The notes under the pieces were generated by a model, which was given only the letters and a program-made list of their open reading frames with translations, was not told the DNA's origin and did not search any database. Below, piece after piece: positions 7,985 to 16,262 of a stretch of DNA of 64,000 bases; within the stretch, counting starts at the first letter, position 1, and the number at the start of each line of letters is the position of its first letter. The stretch comes from Chloroflexota bacterium (GTDB lineage: Bacteria; Chloroflexota; Anaerolineae; Anaerolineales; Villigracilaceae): the NCBI GenBank assembly GCA_016234485.1, contig JACRBL010000029.1, positions 62,001 through 126,000 of the forward strand, given 5' to 3'. A program made the position numbers and the translations under genes.

Positions 7985-8329
7985 ATGCAGGAAAAAGGCG
8001 TATTCCTTCTTGTTAATCGGCAGATGATCCCCATCGTCAAGGAAGTCACCACGTTGGGGCGCCAATTGGAAAACGACATTGCCTTTCACGAGGATTTTGT
8101 ATCGCGCTTCCATGCGGAAATTGTTTTTGAAAATTCCAATTACGTGCTTTACGATAAACAATCCACCAGCGGCACATTCGTAAATGGGAAAAAGATCGAT
8201 CGCTGTGTATTGAATTCAGGCGACTTGATCTCGCTGGCTAATATTTTTCTGATGTTCGTCAATAACAACCCTCGTATTGTTGTCAGGTCGACAGGGACGA
8301 CGCAAACTTTGCGAACGCCCAATTTCTAA
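7985..8329 (+). CDS. FHA-domain protein
   Basis: A 114-residue protein consisting of one forkhead-associated domain: TLGRQLENDI, VSRFHAEIVFE, and TSGTFVNGKKID with L-x-x-GD-x-I following. These include the phosphothreonine-binding residues Arg, Ser-Arg and Asn. The start ATG 7985 follows GAGGATGTC. It would bind a phosphothreonine peptide, but no Ser/Thr kinase is encoded in the window. It lies 16 bases upstream of a receiver-kinase gene and looks like the first gene of a three-gene signalling operon. Confidence 0.88.
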   Translation: MQEKGVFLLVNRQMIPIVKEVTTLGRQLENDIAFHEDFVSRFHAEIVFENSNYVLYDKQSTSGTFVNGKKIDRCVLNSGDLISLANIFLMFVNNNPRIVVRSTGTTQTLRTPNF

Positions 8330-8345
8330 CAGGGAGAACTCTGAA

Positions 8346-9482
8346 ATGGCCGATTCCTCCACGATCCTGATCATTGATGACGAACCCGCCTTGCTTCTGG
8401 GGCTGGCTTCTAAAATCAGGCGCCATGGATACAACGTTGTGACAGCCGTGGATGGCCGCGATGCCCTGGAAAAGATTCGCGTTGTGGTCCCTGACCTTGT
8501 ACTGTCGGATGTTATGATGCCGCCTCCCAACGGTTTTGAACTCAGGAAAATTCTGAGCGCCGATGCCAGGTTTGCTTCCATTCCCTTTATTTTTCTCACC
8601 GCCCGTTCGGGCGTGCAAGACCGCATTGTTGGGCTAAAAAACGGCGCGGATGATTACATAACCAAACCCTTCGAGACCGAGGAACTTTTTGCCCGTATTG
8701 AAGCGGTTCTGCGGCGCGTTCAATTGGAACGCGAGCGGGTGGCGGAGGATATGAAGGAGATCGCCCGTAAAGATATGGAGAAACTCAAGCAGGAGATCCT
8801 CCAAAACTTTCACCATGAACTGCGCACCCCGCTGACGAATATCCTGCTTCCGCTCGAGATGGCGGCCAATCGCCGCTTCGAAAATCCTGAGGAGCAGAGC
8901 AGGATCATTCGCATTGCGCTTTCCAATGCAGACAGATTGGAGTCTTTGGTCACCGACCTGATTTTGATGAGCAACATCGATCAGGGGAATTTGAATCGGA
9001 TTCGTCAGTCGGTGGATTTGCGCACGAACGTCTATGATCCCATTCGCGCAAGGATGGAACGCTATACGGAAAAGAATCTTATTCTCAATCTGGAGGGTCC
9101 CGAGCAGGCTCAGTTTTTCGCCCCGCGCAGGGAATTTGTTCATGCCATCTTGCATCTTGCGGATAACGCGTTTAAATTCAGCCCTTCGGGCGGCGTTGTT
9201 TCAGTGCGCGTCCAGCCCCTGCAAAATAGCGGCGCCGCGATCGAAGTTCAAGACGCAGGCCCTGGCATTCCAGTCGAGTTGCGCGAAAAGGTTTTTGAGC
9301 GCTTCTATCAGGTCAGCCAGGGAGATACGCGGCAACATGAAGGGCTTGGCGTGGGATTGACGATCGCTCGTGAGGTGCTCAAGGGCCTGGGCGGAAGCGT
9401 GCAAATTCTTGATTGCGCCCAAGGGTGCCTGGTTCGCGCCATTCTTCCAGGCCTTCGGTCAGATGAAGCTGTTTATGGATGA
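8346..9482 (+). CDS. Receiver-first hybrid histidine kinase
   Basis: 378 residues from ATG 8346 (MADSSTILIIDDEP), preceded by AGGGAGAACTCTG. Residues ~5-120 are a receiver: DDE, phospho-acceptor in PDLVLSDVMMPPPNGFEL, T in FLTARSG, K in ITKPFE. A coiled linker follows, then HisKA with the His in NFHHELRTPLTNIL and a HATPase domain (LADNAFKF, DAGPGIP, GLGVGLTIA). There is no membrane helix, so it is cytoplasmic. An upstream kinase probably phosphorylates its receiver and thereby tunes its own kinase output. It overlaps the next gene by eight bases. Confidence 0.9.
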   Translation: MADSSTILIIDDEPALLLGLASKIRRHGYNVVTAVDGRDALEKIRVVVPDLVLSDVMMPPPNGFELRKILSADARFASIPFIFLTARSGVQDRIVGLKNGADDYITKPFETEELFARIEAVLRRVQLERERVAEDMKEIARKDMEKLKQEILQNFHHELRTPLTNILLPLEMAANRRFENPEEQSRIIRIALSNADRLESLVTDLILMSNIDQGNLNRIRQSVDLRTNVYDPIRARMERYTEKNLILNLEGPEQAQFFAPRREFVHAILHLADNAFKFSPSGGVVSVRVQPLQNSGAAIEVQDAGPGIPVELREKVFERFYQVSQGDTRQHEGLGVGLTIAREVLKGLGGSVQILDCAQGCLVRAILPGLRSDEAVYG

Positions 9483-11403
9483 GAAAACGATCCCTTTATC
9501 GAAATATGATTTTAACCGTCGCACTCCCGTGAAGGAGGCTGGCGCTTGGTTGGGGAAAGACCTGAATTATCGCACCCTTTTTGATCAGACCTCCGAGTGC
9601 GTGTTTATTATTGGATTTGACCTTCGCTATCTTGCCGCCAACTCCCAGGCCTCGAGATTGTTGGGATATGATGAGAGCGAACTGGTTGGAATGCCCGTCA
9701 GCGCCGTCATGTCTCTCGATGAAGACCTGACCCACGCCTCCATCCTTGGCGAGGGGTCTAACCTGTATGAGCGCATCCTGCGGAGGAAGGACGGTTCCAC
9801 GTTACCCGTGGAGATCAGCGCGTCAATCGTTTATGACGAAAGAAACAGCCCGGTCTACATCCAATCGGTTGCGCGCGATATTTCCGAGCGAAAAAACGCC
9901 GAACAAAAGTTGAAGCGCCAGGCCATCATTCTTTCCTTGATCAGCGATGCCACGGCCCGCTTGCTTGCCTCCTCCAATATTGAAATGGGGATTCCCGAAT
10001 TTTTGCAATTGCTGGGCCGTGTCATGGGGTCTTTCTTCTGCGCTATCATTAATTTGGATGTATTTTCCTCTTCGCCATCCATTTCCATTGAATATCAATG
10101 GCTTCAAAAAAACCGCCAGGGACTCGACCCTTCGCTATGGTTTTCCGCACACGCCACGATGATCGTGAACAAAAAAGGAGGGTATTTTGAAGGCGCCGAA
10201 CAGGGCTTGGTCTTCATGGGCGTTCCGATCAGCGTGGCTGGAGGAGTTCCGAAGTACCTGGTCTTGTTGGAAAACGCGGAGCAGGTGACGTGGTCGGAGG
10301 CGGAACTTCAGGCCATGACCGCATCAGCGAACCTCATTGGCGCGGCCCTGCAGCGGAATGTTTATGAAGAAGCGTTGCGCGTTAGTGAAGCGCGTAACCG
10401 CGTCATGTTATCGGCGCTGCCCGACCTCTTGATCCGTATCGACGCGCATGGCACGATCCTCGATTACCTGGCCAATCCAAACCATCCCTTATTTATTCAC
10501 CGCGATATGATCGCGGGGAAAAGGCTATCCGAGATCTGGCCTGAGGATATTGCCAGGCAGGTCATCGGCGAACGCGTAGGCGCGGAGTTTGACGCCGCGA
10601 CTCCTGCCTGCCGATTTTTCCTTCCTTTCAATCCGAATGAATATGAATCGCGGCTTTACCCCATCAATGACAACCGCGAAGCGCTCCTCATGATACGCGA
10701 TGTCACGGAACAGGCGCAGTTGGAACAGATGAAATCCGACTTCATCAATCGTGCCTCTCACGAACTGCGCACGCCGCTTACATCCGCCATTCTGATGACC
10801 GAGTTGATTCAGGAAGGCGGGAGCGCCGAGGAAATGAGCGAATACTGGCGCACCCTGCAGAGCGAGTTGAATCGGCAGAAGATTTTGATAGACCGTCTGC
10901 TGATCGCGGGACGATTGGAAAGCGGCATGATGACGCTCGAACGCGTCCCGCTCGACCTCTCAACCGTTCTCGCTGAATCGGCGCAGGCTGTGATGCCCAT
11001 TGCTCACAAGAAAAAGGTCAAGGTCCAATTTAACCGACCGATCGGTAGACCGAACGTCCTCGGCGACAAGAGCGCCCTCGAACAGGTATTTATCAACCTG
11101 CTCAACAACGCCATTAAATTTTCTCCCGAAGGACGATCCGTGATTCTCGACGTTGATGAAACCGCCCAGAACGTGAGCGTCAACATCATTGATCAGGGGC
11201 TTGGCATTCCTGCCAACGCCATCCCGCACCTCTTCGACCGTTTTTACCGCGCCTCGAATGTGACCATTGCCGAGATCCCTGGCAGCGGCATAGGTTTGTA
11301 CATCGTCAAAAACATCCTCGAAGAACTGGGCGGAAGGATCGAGGTCTCCAGCGTCCCCAACCAGGGATCAATATTTACAGTTGTTCTGCAAAAAGCGCTT
11401 TGA
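9475..11403 (+). CDS. Soluble PAS/GAF histidine kinase
   Basis: 642 residues from ATG 9475 (MDEKTIPLSK); ATG 9463 is also in frame. Order: PAS at ~30-145 (FDQTSECVFIIGFDLRYLAAN, with PAC segment SVARDISERKNAEQ), a GAF-like region ~150-310, a second PAS ~320-430, HisKA with ASHELRTPLTSAILMTELI, and HATPase (NLLNNAIKFSPEG, DQGLGIP, GSGIGLYIVK). No membrane helix is visible. The overlap with the receiver-kinase gene argues that the two proteins act in one relay. The signal is unknown. Confidence 0.9.
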   Translation: MDEKTIPLSKYDFNRRTPVKEAGAWLGKDLNYRTLFDQTSECVFIIGFDLRYLAANSQASRLLGYDESELVGMPVSAVMSLDEDLTHASILGEGSNLYERILRRKDGSTLPVEISASIVYDERNSPVYIQSVARDISERKNAEQKLKRQAIILSLISDATARLLASSNIEMGIPEFLQLLGRVMGSFFCAIINLDVFSSSPSISIEYQWLQKNRQGLDPSLWFSAHATMIVNKKGGYFEGAEQGLVFMGVPISVAGGVPKYLVLLENAEQVTWSEAELQAMTASANLIGAALQRNVYEEALRVSEARNRVMLSALPDLLIRIDAHGTILDYLANPNHPLFIHRDMIAGKRLSEIWPEDIARQVIGERVGAEFDAATPACRFFLPFNPNEYESRLYPINDNREALLMIRDVTEQAQLEQMKSDFINRASHELRTPLTSAILMTELIQEGGSAEEMSEYWRTLQSELNRQKILIDRLLIAGRLESGMMTLERVPLDLSTVLAESAQAVMPIAHKKKVKVQFNRPIGRPNVLGDKSALEQVFINLLNNAIKFSPEGRSVILDVDETAQNVSVNIIDQGLGIPANAIPHLFDRFYRASNVTIAEIPGSGIGLYIVKNILEELGGRIEVSSVPNQGSIFTVVLQKAL

Positions 11404-11534
11404 AATGAGAGTGGAATGATTCCAATTTTTCAAATGAGGGAATTCGCGCATCGTCACAATCAACCATTTTTCAAACTCACTACAACCAAAAGTGGGATTC
11501 GGCGTAGAATTAAACAGCCACTCAGGAGAATCCC

Positions 11535-12479
11535 ATGCCACCCATTCTCGAAGTTAAAGAACTCAAGAAAAATTATGGCGATTTCGCCGCTGTCAAAGGC
11601 GTGACCTTTGACATTCAAGAGGGGGAGATCTTCAGCCTGCTCGGACCCAACGGCGCTGGCAAGACCACGACAATTTCCATGCTCTCGACTCTCTACGCGC
11701 CCACCGCAGGCGATGCGACCATCACGGGCCATTCGGTCACGCGTGACCCGATGGCAGTGCGCGGCGTCATCGGCGTGGTGCCACAGGACATCGCCCTCTA
11801 CGAAGACCTGACCGCCCGCGAGAACCTGCTCTTCTGGGGGCAGATGTACGGGCTGAGCGGCAAAGCCCTCGCATCCCGCGTGGACGAAGTGCTCGAACAG
11901 ATCGGCCTGACCGACAAGGCCAAGAACCGCGTCAAGACCTATTCGGGCGGGATGAAGCGCCGCGTCAACATCGGGGTGGGTCTGCTCCACAAACCGCGCG
12001 TCCTCTTCATGGACGAACCCACCGTCGGCATAGACCCGCAATCGCGCCGCGCCATCCTCGACACGGTGAAGGACCTCAACAAAAAAGGCATGACCGTGCT
12101 TTACACGACTCATTATATGGAAGAAGCGCAGGAACTCTCGGACCGCGTCGGCATTATTGACCATGGCGAGTTGATCGCGCTCGGCACGCAACAGGAACTC
12201 ACCCGTCAGGTCGGCCAGACCGAGACGCTGATCCTGCACCTCGGCGAAAACGACGACCCCGAAGCGCTGGCAAAGTCCCTCGACGGCGTGAAGGACGTGC
12301 TGGAAGCCATCGCCACCGACCACGAAGTCTCGGTCATCGCGCACGAAGCGGAGGATGTGCTGGCGGCAGTCGTCACCAAGGCCAACGAGCGCGGCATCAA
12401 GATTCACTCCATTGACATCCGCGAGCCGAATCTCGAAGCGGTGTTTCTTCACTTAACGGGGCGCGCCTTGCGTGACTGA
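11535..12479 (+). CDS. ABC-2 exporter ATP-binding protein
   Basis: 314 residues; the start follows CAGGAGAATCCC. It has Walker A GPNGAGKTT, Q-loop VVPQDIALYEDLTARENL, signature YSGGMKRRVNIG, Walker B RVLFMDEPTVGID, and an H-loop in TTHYMEEAQ. The C-terminal ~90 residues match the DrrA/CcmA/NodI-type extension. With the two permeases downstream it should form an exporter for drugs, lipids or polysaccharide; the cargo is not readable. Confidence 0.93.
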   Translation: MPPILEVKELKKNYGDFAAVKGVTFDIQEGEIFSLLGPNGAGKTTTISMLSTLYAPTAGDATITGHSVTRDPMAVRGVIGVVPQDIALYEDLTARENLLFWGQMYGLSGKALASRVDEVLEQIGLTDKAKNRVKTYSGGMKRRVNIGVGLLHKPRVLFMDEPTVGIDPQSRRAILDTVKDLNKKGMTVLYTTHYMEEAQELSDRVGIIDHGELIALGTQQELTRQVGQTETLILHLGENDDPEALAKSLDGVKDVLEAIATDHEVSVIAHEAEDVLAAVVTKANERGIKIHSIDIREPNLEAVFLHLTGRALRD

Positions 12480-12480
12480 C

Positions 12481-12569
12481 GATATTCGATAATTCGATAC
12501 TCGACGCCCGAATACCGAATATCGAGTATCGAAAAACAAATATCGAATTATCGATAAACGAGTATCACC
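12481..12569. repeat. Nested inverted repeats (ATTCGAT-rich) between exporter genes
   Basis: TTCGATACTCG at 12493-12503 is repeated inverted at 12523-12533, and the TTCGATAATTCGATA segment at 12485-12499 is inverted at 12541-12556. The element fills the whole gap up to the permease ATG and leaves no room for a normal ribosome-binding site. Confidence 0.7.
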
Positions 12570-13832
12570 ATGCTTAAAACCTTCCTCATCGGCCTCAAAG
12601 ACCTCCGCCTCGTCTTCCGTGACCGCGCCGCGCTGGTGTTCATGTTGCTGGCGCCGTTCCTGCTCACGGTGGGCATGGGCTTCGTCACGGGGCGCTTCAG
12701 CGGAACGAGCGCCAGTGGACTTTCCGATATTCCCGTCATCATCGTCAATTTGGACAAGGCCGAGTTGGGCGACGCGCTCGTGGACGCGTTCAACTCGGAG
12801 GACTTGGCTGAATTGGTCGCGCCCAGCCTCTCGTCCGACCCCGAAGCGGCGCGCAAGTTAATTGACGAGGACGAGGCCGCGGCCGCTGTCATCATCCCCG
12901 AGGGATTCACCGAATCCGTCATCCCCGCCGCAGGAACGATGCTCGACCCGAACGCGGCCGAGGCGGATCCTGTTTCGATTGAGGTGTACGTCAACCCCGC
13001 GCGCCCCACCAGCGCGGGCGTGATCAAAGCCATCGTGGACGAGTTCGTCAGCCGCGTGGACGAGGGACGCATGAGCGGCATGACGTCGGTTTTCCAAATG
13101 TTGATGACGGGCATCATCACGCCGCAACAAGTGGAAAGCGAGGGGCGCGCCCTCTTTGAAGATTTGGAAACGACGGACTCTGCCGCTCTGAAATTGAAGA
13201 CCAACGACGAGGGCGCGCAGGCCACGGAGTTTGACGTGCTGGCATACATGGCGCCTGGCATGGCGTTGCTGTTTTTGATGTACACCGTCTCGTATGGCGG
13301 ACGCTCGATTTTGGCGGAGCGCGCGCAAGGGACGTTGCCACGATTATTGGTTTCGCCCACAAGCCCCGCGCAAATTTTGGGCGGCAAAGTGTTTGGCATT
13401 TTCCTGACGGGCGTGGCGCAGGTTGGGATTTTGATTCTCGCGAGCGCGATGTTCTTCGGGGTGCAGTGGGGCGACCCGCTCGGCATGACCGCGCTGATCC
13501 TGGCGGCGGTCTTCGGCGCGACGGGATGGGGCTTACTCATCACCGCCTTTGCGCGCAATCCGAATCAAGTGTCGAGCATCGGGACGGCGATCATGCTCAT
13601 CTTTGGCGTGTTGGGCGGGAGTTTCATCAATCTCGAAGTGATGCCGCCGTCCATTCAATTTGTCAGCAAGATCACGCCGAACGCCTGGGCGCTGGACGGT
13701 TTCACCACGCTCGCCCTGGGTGGCGGTTTGGCGCAATTGACCGAGCCGATCATCGCCTTGTTAATCATGGGCGCGACCTTATTCGTCGTCTCGGCGCTGA
13801 TTTTTGGAAAGAAGAATTTGGTGCAGAAGTGA
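12570..13832 (+). CDS. ABC-2 type permease
   Basis: 420 residues. One membrane helix lies near residues 20-40, followed by a large extracytoplasmic domain (~45-215) with the NatB/YhgE-type arrangement (SDIPVIIVNLDKAELG). Five helices then begin at YMAPGMALLFLMYTVSYGG, including the family phrase ILAERAQGTLPRLLVSPTSPAQILGGK. The last cytoplasmic residues are GKKNLVQK. It pairs with the adjacent ATPase and with the paralogous permease at 13943, probably as a heterodimeric pore. Confidence 0.9.
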   Translation: MLKTFLIGLKDLRLVFRDRAALVFMLLAPFLLTVGMGFVTGRFSGTSASGLSDIPVIIVNLDKAELGDALVDAFNSEDLAELVAPSLSSDPEAARKLIDEDEAAAAVIIPEGFTESVIPAAGTMLDPNAAEADPVSIEVYVNPARPTSAGVIKAIVDEFVSRVDEGRMSGMTSVFQMLMTGIITPQQVESEGRALFEDLETTDSAALKLKTNDEGAQATEFDVLAYMAPGMALLFLMYTVSYGGRSILAERAQGTLPRLLVSPTSPAQILGGKVFGIFLTGVAQVGILILASAMFFGVQWGDPLGMTALILAAVFGATGWGLLITAFARNPNQVSSIGTAIMLIFGVLGGSFINLEVMPPSIQFVSKITPNAWALDGFTTLALGGGLAQLTEPIIALLIMGATLFVVSALIFGKKNLVQK

Positions 13833-13847
13833 GAAACTCTTTTTCAA

Positions 13848-13931
13848 ACACATAGGACACAAAGGTCACGAAGGAATAACTTAAGGTTTAGAGTCTTCCC
13901 CCCCTTTGTGTACTTCGTGTCCTTTGTGTTT
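13848..13931. repeat. Inverted repeat between the two permease genes
   Basis: AAACACATAGGACACAAAG at 13848-13866 pairs with the reverse complement of 13913-13931 (two mismatches). The core phrase CACAAAGG/CCTTTGTG recurs inside. It may act as an mRNA stem between co-transcribed cistrons or simply be an inserted repeat. Confidence 0.65.
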
Positions 13932-13942
13932 AGGAAGAAACT

Positions 13943-15139
13943 ATGAAAAAAATCCTTTCCATCATCAAAAAAGATGTCATCCTGCGATTCTCGGGCGCGT
14001 CGGAGTTGCTGTTCTTCATCATCCTGCCCGTGGTTTTCACCTTCTTGCTCGCGGGCGGGACTCCCAGCGGGGACGAAGACCCGCGCATCCGTGTGCTGAT
14101 TGTGGATGAAGCGCAGACCGCCATCTCGGGACAAATCTTCGAAGAATTGGAACGCTCCACCGCCGTCCGCCCGGTGTTGATGGAACGCGCCGACGCGTTG
14201 AAGGAATTTGACGAGCGCCGCGCGTCCACCGTCTTCATCATCCCCGCGGGCGTGGACGCGGAGTCTTTGCAGGCGGGTTCGGCGGAAGTGGAATTGATGA
14301 AACAGCCCAACAACATCAACGCCACCGTGGTCGAGCGCGCCGTGGGGACGGCCATCCGACGCGTATCCAGTTCCGTCGGCGCGGCGCAGAACGCGGTCAG
14401 TCAACGCGAGGCGAAGCAGGTCTTCGCATCCGATGCGGAGCGACAGGCCTATTTCGATGACGCGCTGAAACTCGCGCAGGATATTCAGAAGGAAACGCCC
14501 GAGCGTGTGAAAGCCGTCGAAGCCGCGACCCCCGACCAAATCGAGTATGACCCGAGGGCGAACTCGTCGGCGGGTCAACTCATCACGTGGGTCTTCATCC
14601 CGCTCTTCGGCATCTCGGCCATGTTCGCCTACGAACGCCAGCAAGGGACTCTGCGCCGCGTGCTTACCACGCCCACGTCGAAGGCCACGTATCTGCTTGG
14701 TACGATTCTCGGCCAGGTGTTGATGGCGCTTGTGCAGATGGCGTTGCTCGTGTTGTTCGGAATCTTCGTGATGAAATTGCAGTGGGGTAACGAGCCGCTG
14801 GCGCTGTTCGTCATCCTGACCGCCGCCGCGCTGGCCGCCGCCGCGTTTGGCACAACGATGGGGACGTTCGTGAAAACCGAGGGACAAGCCGGCGGGCTGA
14901 GCATCATGTTCGGCATGGTGTTCGCGCTGATGGGCGGATGCTGGTATCCGCTCGAACTGTTCCCGTCCGCAGTGCAGAACGCAGTGAAGATTTTACCGAC
15001 CACGTGGGCGATGCAGGGACTGCTCGATCTTGTCCTGCGCGGACGCGGGCTCGTGGAGATTCTGCCAGAAGCGGGAGTCTTGCTTGGATTTGCGGCGGTG
15101 TTCTTTGCGGTGGGGGTTTGGAGATTTCGGTACGAATAA
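13943..15139 (+). CDS. ABC-2 type permease
   Basis: 398 residues; the start follows TTTAGGAAGAAACT. Same plan as the preceding permease: first helix ELLFFIILPVVFTFLLAGG, extracytoplasmic domain (~45-215), then five helices starting GQLITWVFIPLFGISAMFAYE, with EGT-type phrase RQQGTLRRVLTTPTSKATYLLG. It ends in a hydrophobic helix and a short charged tail. It is the last gene of the exporter operon and is followed by a terminator. Confidence 0.9.
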   Translation: MKKILSIIKKDVILRFSGASELLFFIILPVVFTFLLAGGTPSGDEDPRIRVLIVDEAQTAISGQIFEELERSTAVRPVLMERADALKEFDERRASTVFIIPAGVDAESLQAGSAEVELMKQPNNINATVVERAVGTAIRRVSSSVGAAQNAVSQREAKQVFASDAERQAYFDDALKLAQDIQKETPERVKAVEAATPDQIEYDPRANSSAGQLITWVFIPLFGISAMFAYERQQGTLRRVLTTPTSKATYLLGTILGQVLMALVQMALLVLFGIFVMKLQWGNEPLALFVILTAAALAAAAFGTTMGTFVKTEGQAGGLSIMFGMVFALMGGCWYPLELFPSAVQNAVKILPTTWAMQGLLDLVLRGRGLVEILPEAGVLLGFAAVFFAVGVWRFRYE

Positions 15140-15149
15140 AATTTGAGTC

Positions 15150-15182
15150 AAAAAAGTCCCGCCAATTGCGGGACTTTTTTCT
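15150..15182 (+). terminator. Terminator of the ABC exporter operon
   Basis: Stem GTCCCGC/GCGGGAC with a five-base loop, flanked by A6 and T6, ten bases after the permease stop. Confidence 0.9.
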
Positions 15183-15212
15183 TGAAGTTTTGATTTGCAA
15201 ATCCTGGAACCT

Positions 15213-15265
15213 TTAACGCAAGGGCGCGAGGACGCAAAGAAAAAAACTTAGCGTCTTTGCGTTAA
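15213..15265. repeat. GCAAAG-type intergenic inverted repeat
   Basis: TTAACGCAA and GACGCAAAG on the left mirror CTTTGCGTTAA on the right. The rest of the 15183-15300 gap shows no gene. Confidence 0.6.
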
Positions 15266-15300
15266 AAACTTTTTGATCCTCTCGCTATCTACGGGATGTT

Positions 15301-16212
15301 TTAGCGATTCCCATACCCCAACTCCGGCAACGATTGTAGATAAAGCCAAACCGCGCGCAACTCATCGTCGCTCATGAATTTGTACGAATTCCACGGCATG
15401 TATTGGGCGCGGAGTTCTTTTTTGTTTGGTGTGAATCCCGTTCGCAGCGCGTTGATGAAATCCTGCTCCGTCCATGTGGGGAGCGCGGAGCCGCCGCCGA
15501 ATGTGATGTTCGGCGCGGGAGGCCAATCGGACGGCATGCCAGGGATGACTCCGCCCGACATCGTCAGCCCGTGACAAACCTTGCACGACATGGACAGGTA
15601 CGCGCCATACTCTGCCGTCACCTCCGCTTCGGGCGCGACGGGACGCGGGTCAGCCATCGGAATCAACTCAGCCGGGACGAAGGTGATCGCTGGCACGAGT
15701 GTCATTATCGCGCGGCCGGTCAGCGAGAGGGAGCTCGTCGGCTGGATGTGATCCACGGGCGGGACGCTCTTGATATACGCGATCACGTCGGCCAGATCGT
15801 CGTCGCTGAGATAATAAAATTCGGTGGACGGCATGAACAACAGCGGCGTCCCGTCGGGGCGGAGACCGTAGCGGATGGCCGCGACCCAGTCCGCGTCCGC
15901 GAATGACGCGCCGTATCCGCCCTCGCCGCGCGTCAAATTGCCCGCGATCACTTTTCCCACGGCAGGGTCTTCCAGGTAAACCTTCCCCTCCAACTGCTCG
16001 CCGTGACAGGCCTCGCATCCGCGATATTGAAAGATGTGTTTGCCGTTCGCGATGGACTCTGCGTCATCGGGGATGGTCAGCGCGTCGGTTGGCGGCGCGT
16101 AAACTTTGGTGAGGCGCGCCTCGGTCTGGAAGTAGACCACGATCAACAGAACGATGATTAACGCCGCCAGCGCGGTCAGAACGATGCCTGATCTTTTTAT
16201 GAACTTTTTCAT
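15301..16212 (-). CDS. Membrane-anchored dihaem cytochrome c
   Basis: 303 residues; the start follows GGAGGAACA. Residues ~7-28 form an N-terminal membrane anchor. Two class-I cytochrome domains follow with haem motifs CEACH (residues ~67-71) and CKVCH (~210-214), and likely axial methionines in LLFMPSTEF and AQYMPWNSY. The protein would face the periplasm or cell surface and shuttle electrons. No oxidase or dehydrogenase gene is adjacent, so its partner is not shown. A helix around residues 165-185 (GRAIMTLVPAITFVPAEL) links the domains. Confidence 0.9.
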   Translation of the reverse strand: MKKFIKRSGIVLTALAALIIVLLIVVYFQTEARLTKVYAPPTDALTIPDDAESIANGKHIFQYRGCEACHGEQLEGKVYLEDPAVGKVIAGNLTRGEGGYGASFADADWVAAIRYGLRPDGTPLLFMPSTEFYYLSDDDLADVIAYIKSVPPVDHIQPTSSLSLTGRAIMTLVPAITFVPAELIPMADPRPVAPEAEVTAEYGAYLSMSCKVCHGLTMSGGVIPGMPSDWPPAPNITFGGGSALPTWTEQDFINALRTGFTPNKKELRAQYMPWNSYKFMSDDELRAVWLYLQSLPELGYGNR

Positions 16213-16262
16213 TGTTCCTCCGAAATGGCTTTACCGCCCCATATTTCCTAGCGAACTCTTTT

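Noticed and set aside
11460..12452. 330-residue frame opposite the ABC ATPase gene
   Set aside because: Shadow of the ATPase codons; no start signal or domain.
12548..14887. Open frames of 336 and 347 residues opposite the two permease genes
   Set aside because: They are shadows of GC-rich coding DNA; the products are Arg/His/Ala-rich without domains, whereas the plus-strand frames are clear ABC-2 permeases.
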